From Cytophagaceae bacterium (lineage in GTDB: Bacteria; Bacteroidota; Bacteroidia; Cytophagales; Cyclobacteriaceae), in contig CP030886.1 in assembly GCA_006969745.1 (NCBI GenBank), positions 1,833,234 through 1,897,233 on the forward strand: a stretch of 64,000 nt of DNA, given 5' to 3'. This document shows positions 61,205 through 64,000 of this stretch, one piece after another (positions within the stretch are counted from its first letter, which is position 1; every line of letters starts with the position of its first letter). Made by a program: the position numbers and the translations under genes. The notes under the pieces were generated by a model. That model did not search any database and was not told the DNA's origin. It was given only the letters and a program-made list of their open reading frames with translations.

Positions 61205-64000
61205 ATGCGCTCGCTTTTAATTTCAGTTTTAGCAATTGTGGCTGCCATATCATCGGCACAAGCACAACGATTTTCTGAAGACAAAACAGAATTTCGACAA
61301 GAGGCTATTGCTAAGCTTAAATCAATAGGCACCGAGTCTGCAAACAAAATAGCGTTCGATTTTCAGAACGCCTGGGACGGGAAGTTCACTGCCGGTCAGC
61401 AGGATAAAGCTCATCAGATAGCCCTCACCATGCAGAAGAAGGGATATAAGTTCTATCCTTATTTCTATCATTTTTTCACATATCTCGCCTATTCGGTGAC
61501 CCAGGAAAATCTCCAAAGAGATCAGTTAGACAAAGTACTTGAGATCAATGAACAGGTAGTACAAACCTTGAGCAAGTCAGAGTATCGAGAATTTTTGTTT
61601 GGCTTAAATATCTACTTCGCCAGACGTTACCTTAGCTTAGACAAAAACCTCGCTGTACAAGCCGCAGAAGGATCATATGAGTTCAAACTTTTGGATGATT
61701 ACATAGATCTGGAGCCTGAAGAAGCTCTTAAAGAGGAAGAAGCAATAAATGAAGACTCGATCGTCTTGATCGCAGAAGATGAGATGCCGGAAATCATTGA
61801 TGAACCATCAGACGACTCCTGGGGGAATGACTCTTGGGGAGATAGCAATGATAGTTGGGGTGATACAAATGACCCATGGGATACCAGCGACGATCCATGG
61901 GCCAATAATTCCTCAGATGATTCATGGGGGGACTCAAATGATTCTTGGGGAAACAACGACTCCTGGGGAGATAGTAACGATAGCTGGGGCAGCGAATCTC
62001 AAGCTGCTGTAGAAAAACCAAAGGCAGTCAGACCAAGTTATACGCCGACGGTTGCAGATTATCTTACATTAAAGAAATATCAGTACGTTCATCCAGAGCT
62101 TGAAGGCCCAGTTATTGAGATCATAGATGCCAGAACAATTTTAGCAACCCCTTATGATTCACTACGAATCAAAAGTGTAAAAGGCAGCTTCCTTTTGAAG
62201 AACCGTACACTAGTAGCTTCCCAAGGCTCACTTGATTGGCCGGGGCGAAATGAGAAGTTCAGGGGGGCCGTTGTACAGTTAAAAGAATTTCACCTGAAGA
62301 AAGACAGGTCTGATTTCTGGACACCAAATGCTTCTTTACAATTTGATCAGTTGACCGGAGCAGGAAATATAGAAGGTGTGTTTGAGTTTAAGAGCACGCC
62401 TAGACGTCCTAGAACACGAAACAACTATCCAATTTTCACCTCCAACAATGCGGATGTATCTGTAAAGCTCAATGATGACAAGCTAAGCTACACTGGTGGC
62501 GTCCAACTTCGGGGAAACAGGCTGTTTGGAAAATCTGTTTCAAGAGAGCCGGGAATTCTGAAAATTCTGGATGGTAGAGGAAATACAGTTGTGTTGAAGT
62601 CTCGTGAATTTGATCTTGGAGATTCCCTTGTATCAATGAATTCAGGTACTATTTCAATACAGCATGGAAGCGATTCAATCGTCCATAAATCTGTTAGAGC
62701 CAAATTTGACATCACCACAAGGGAACTAAAAGTGCTCCGAAACAACGCGCTTACACCTTACAAATCTTCCTACTTTGATGTGAGTATGAATGTAGATCTT
62801 GTCACCTGGAACATGGAAATAGACTCCATTTCCATGGAGATTATGAATGGAAAAGATCTGCTACCGGCAACATTTGAATCTGCAGATTTTTTCGACCTCA
62901 TTCGCTACAAAAAGATGGGCAGGTTTCTGGATTTTCACCCGATCAATGCTGCCGTTTATTACGCAAGAAAATATGATCTAACAGAATTCTACATTGGTGA
63001 GCTGGCCGTGGAGTATGAAATAAATGAAAAGTTTGCAAAAGGTGCAGCTAAACTTCTCTCACAGTATGGGTTTGCCGACTATAATTCTTCGACAGGCCTT
63101 TTGAAATTACACCCAAAGGCATTTCTCTACTACGATGCCTCCGCTGAAGCTGTAGACTTTGACAATCTAATGGTTCCATCCAAAATACAAGATGGAGCCA
63201 ATGCTTATATTCAACTCGATAGTGGAAAGCTAAATGTTAGGGGGGTTTCGAGATTTTATCTTACTACAGACTTTAAAATTTACGGCGAACCTCAAGATAG
63301 CACTTTAACACTCCTAAAAGGTAGAAATCTGGAGTTCGACGGTATGATTCACGCAGGTGATTTTCAATACAAAGGAATTGGTCACCAATTTGATTACGAA
63401 GAATTCATCGTAAACATGCCTCAAATAGATTCCATGCGGCTGACAGTACCATTGAGAGATTCAACAAATGCTGATGCCGGACTTCAAACTACAACGCTCC
63501 AAAACGAACTAACCGAAACTTCGGGAACACTCCACATCAATAGTAGTGACAATAAATCTGGCATAATCGAAAACAGGCGATATCCATACTTCAATTCCGA
63601 CAGTGAGGCCATTGTATATTTCGATGGTAAAGAAGTATTAAATGGAGCGTACGATAAATCAGTAAGGTTTATTATCCCGCCTTTCGAAGTTGATAGCCTC
63701 GAACGAAAAGACGGGGAAAGCATAAGCTTTGAAGGAACATTTAATTCTGGCGGCATTTTCCCAACCTTTCCAGAAACATTACACATCCAAGAGGATCGAT
63801 CTCTGGGTTTTAAACATCAAATACCCGCTGAGGGCTACAATCTGTATGGTACCGAAGCAAAAACCTATGAAGAAATAAGACTGAGTAATAAGGGAATGCG
63901 AGGCTACGGACAAATAGACTTCCTTACCACAACAATCTACTCCGACGACTTTATCTACTATCCCGATTCAGTAACTACTGATGGCACTGGTGGAGTTATT
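61205..64000 (+). CDS. Large exported protein with Asp/Ser/Trp/Gly repeat (3' end outside window)
   Basis: The frame is open for 932 codons from ATG 61205 to the window edge. The N-terminus MRSLLISVLAIVAAISSAQA is a signal peptide. Residues about 25-200 are helical. A low-complexity run at about 203-262 (DSWG/DSNDSWG units) holds nine tryptophans in 60 residues, mostly as D-S-W-G. The remaining ~670 residues are beta-rich, with repeated strand-turn patterns (for example GVFEFKSTPRRPR, LQFDQLTGAGNIEG, LEFDGMIHAGDFQYKG) reminiscent of large Bacteroidota outer-surface proteins. I do not recognise a named family. Acidic/Trp runs may bind metal, polysaccharide or a protein partner; undetermined. 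Confidence 0.8.
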   Translation, partial: MRSLLISVLAIVAAISSAQAQRFSEDKTEFRQEAIAKLKSIGTESANKIAFDFQNAWDGKFTAGQQDKAHQIALTMQKKGYKFYPYFYHFFTYLAYSVTQENLQRDQLDKVLEINEQVVQTLSKSEYREFLFGLNIYFARRYLSLDKNLAVQAAEGSYEFKLLDDYIDLEPEEALKEEEAINEDSIVLIAEDEMPEIIDEPSDDSWGNDSWGDSNDSWGDTNDPWDTSDDPWANNSSDDSWGDSNDSWGNNDSWGDSNDSWGSESQAAVEKPKAVRPSYTPTVADYLTLKKYQYVHPELEGPVIEIIDARTILATPYDSLRIKSVKGSFLLKNRTLVASQGSLDWPGRNEKFRGAVVQLKEFHLKKDRSDFWTPNASLQFDQLTGAGNIEGVFEFKSTPRRPRTRNNYPIFTSNNADVSVKLNDDKLSYTGGVQLRGNRLFGKSVSREPGILKILDGRGNTVVLKSREFDLGDSLVSMNSGTISIQHGSDSIVHKSVRAKFDITTRELKVLRNNALTPYKSSYFDVSMNVDLVTWNMEIDSISMEIMNGKDLLPATFESADFFDLIRYKKMGRFLDFHPINAAVYYARKYDLTEFYIGELAVEYEINEKFAKGAAKLLSQYGFADYNSSTGLLKLHPKAFLYYDASAEAVDFDNLMVPSKIQDGANAYIQLDSGKLNVRGVSRFYLTTDFKIYGEPQDSTLTLLKGRNLEFDGMIHAGDFQYKGIGHQFDYEEFIVNMPQIDSMRLTVPLRDSTNADAGLQTTTLQNELTETSGTLHINSSDNKSGIIENRRYPYFNSDSEAIVYFDGKEVLNGAYDKSVRFIIPPFEVDSLERKDGESISFEGTFNSGGIFPTFPETLHIQEDRSLGFKHQIPAEGYNLYGTEAKTYEEIRLSNKGMRGYGQIDFLTTTIYSDDFIYYPDSVTTDGTGGVI
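61811..61990 (+). repeat. In-gene tandem repeat coding for D-S-W-G units
   Basis: About 60 codons made of variable-length units built on GAY-TCN/AGY-TGG-GGN, with intervening Asn/Asp/Ser. Units are not identical at DNA level; synonymous codons differ between copies, so the amino-acid pattern rather than the DNA is conserved. Confidence 0.8.

Overview
The window looks like a chromosomal segment of a Bacteroidota bacterium, most likely a marine-type member of the Cytophagales. The signs are: a giant surface protein ending in a type IX secretion (T9SS) sorting domain; families largely confined to Bacteroidota (DUF5687-like exporter, DUF6503-like lipoprotein, PadR plus prefix-domain permeases); AT-rich codon use; few Shine-Dalgarno sequences; and several matches to the Bacteroidota -7 promoter motif TAnnTTTG. 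I saw no tRNA, rRNA, CRISPR array, insertion sequence or phage gene. No gene-free stretch exceeds about 300 bases.

Layout. (1) 1-7313: a partial multi-pass membrane protein with a TTG start (minus strand), then rbfA, a LolC/E-type permease, an SNF2 helicase and an exported aspartyl protease with a PDZ domain. (2) 7378-24786: a single 17.4-kb gene for a roughly 5,800-residue secreted modular protein, with ten LamG modules, three beta-helix modules, Ig/Fn3 modules and a T9SS C-terminal domain. Divergent from it is an exported TPR-CHAT caspase-like protease (25065-28160). (3) 28189-30501: small exported proteins or lipoproteins packed tail to tail. (4) 30684-50538: an accessory island of three PadR regulators, each followed by large ABC-type permeases (six in total) with no ATPase. 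It also holds a membrane LytTR regulator, a serine beta-lactamase-like hydrolase and a small conserved protein. (5) 50666-61150: mostly housekeeping or stress genes: nth, an ECF sigma factor with a small partner, a complete subclass B1 metallo-beta-lactamase overlapping uvrA, a TerB-like protein, a two-gene ABC exporter, tpiA and prmA. (6) 61205-end: a large exported protein with an Asp/Ser/Trp/Gly repeat, cut by the window edge.

How the genes may work together. The permease island looks like a duplicated set of PadR-controlled modules. Within each subgroup the N-terminal cytoplasmic prefix is almost unchanged while the periplasmic parts have diverged. Four gene junctions reuse the same 8-base stop/start overlap. 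A family of 26-base palindromic repeats, used in pairs, occurs at three places, and one copy supplies the start codon of a permease. The giant T9SS protein and the divergent CHAT protease form a second candidate functional unit at the cell surface. The least described elements are the orphan permease island, the CHAT/giant-protein pair and the paired repeats. Functional links between them are inference from context only.
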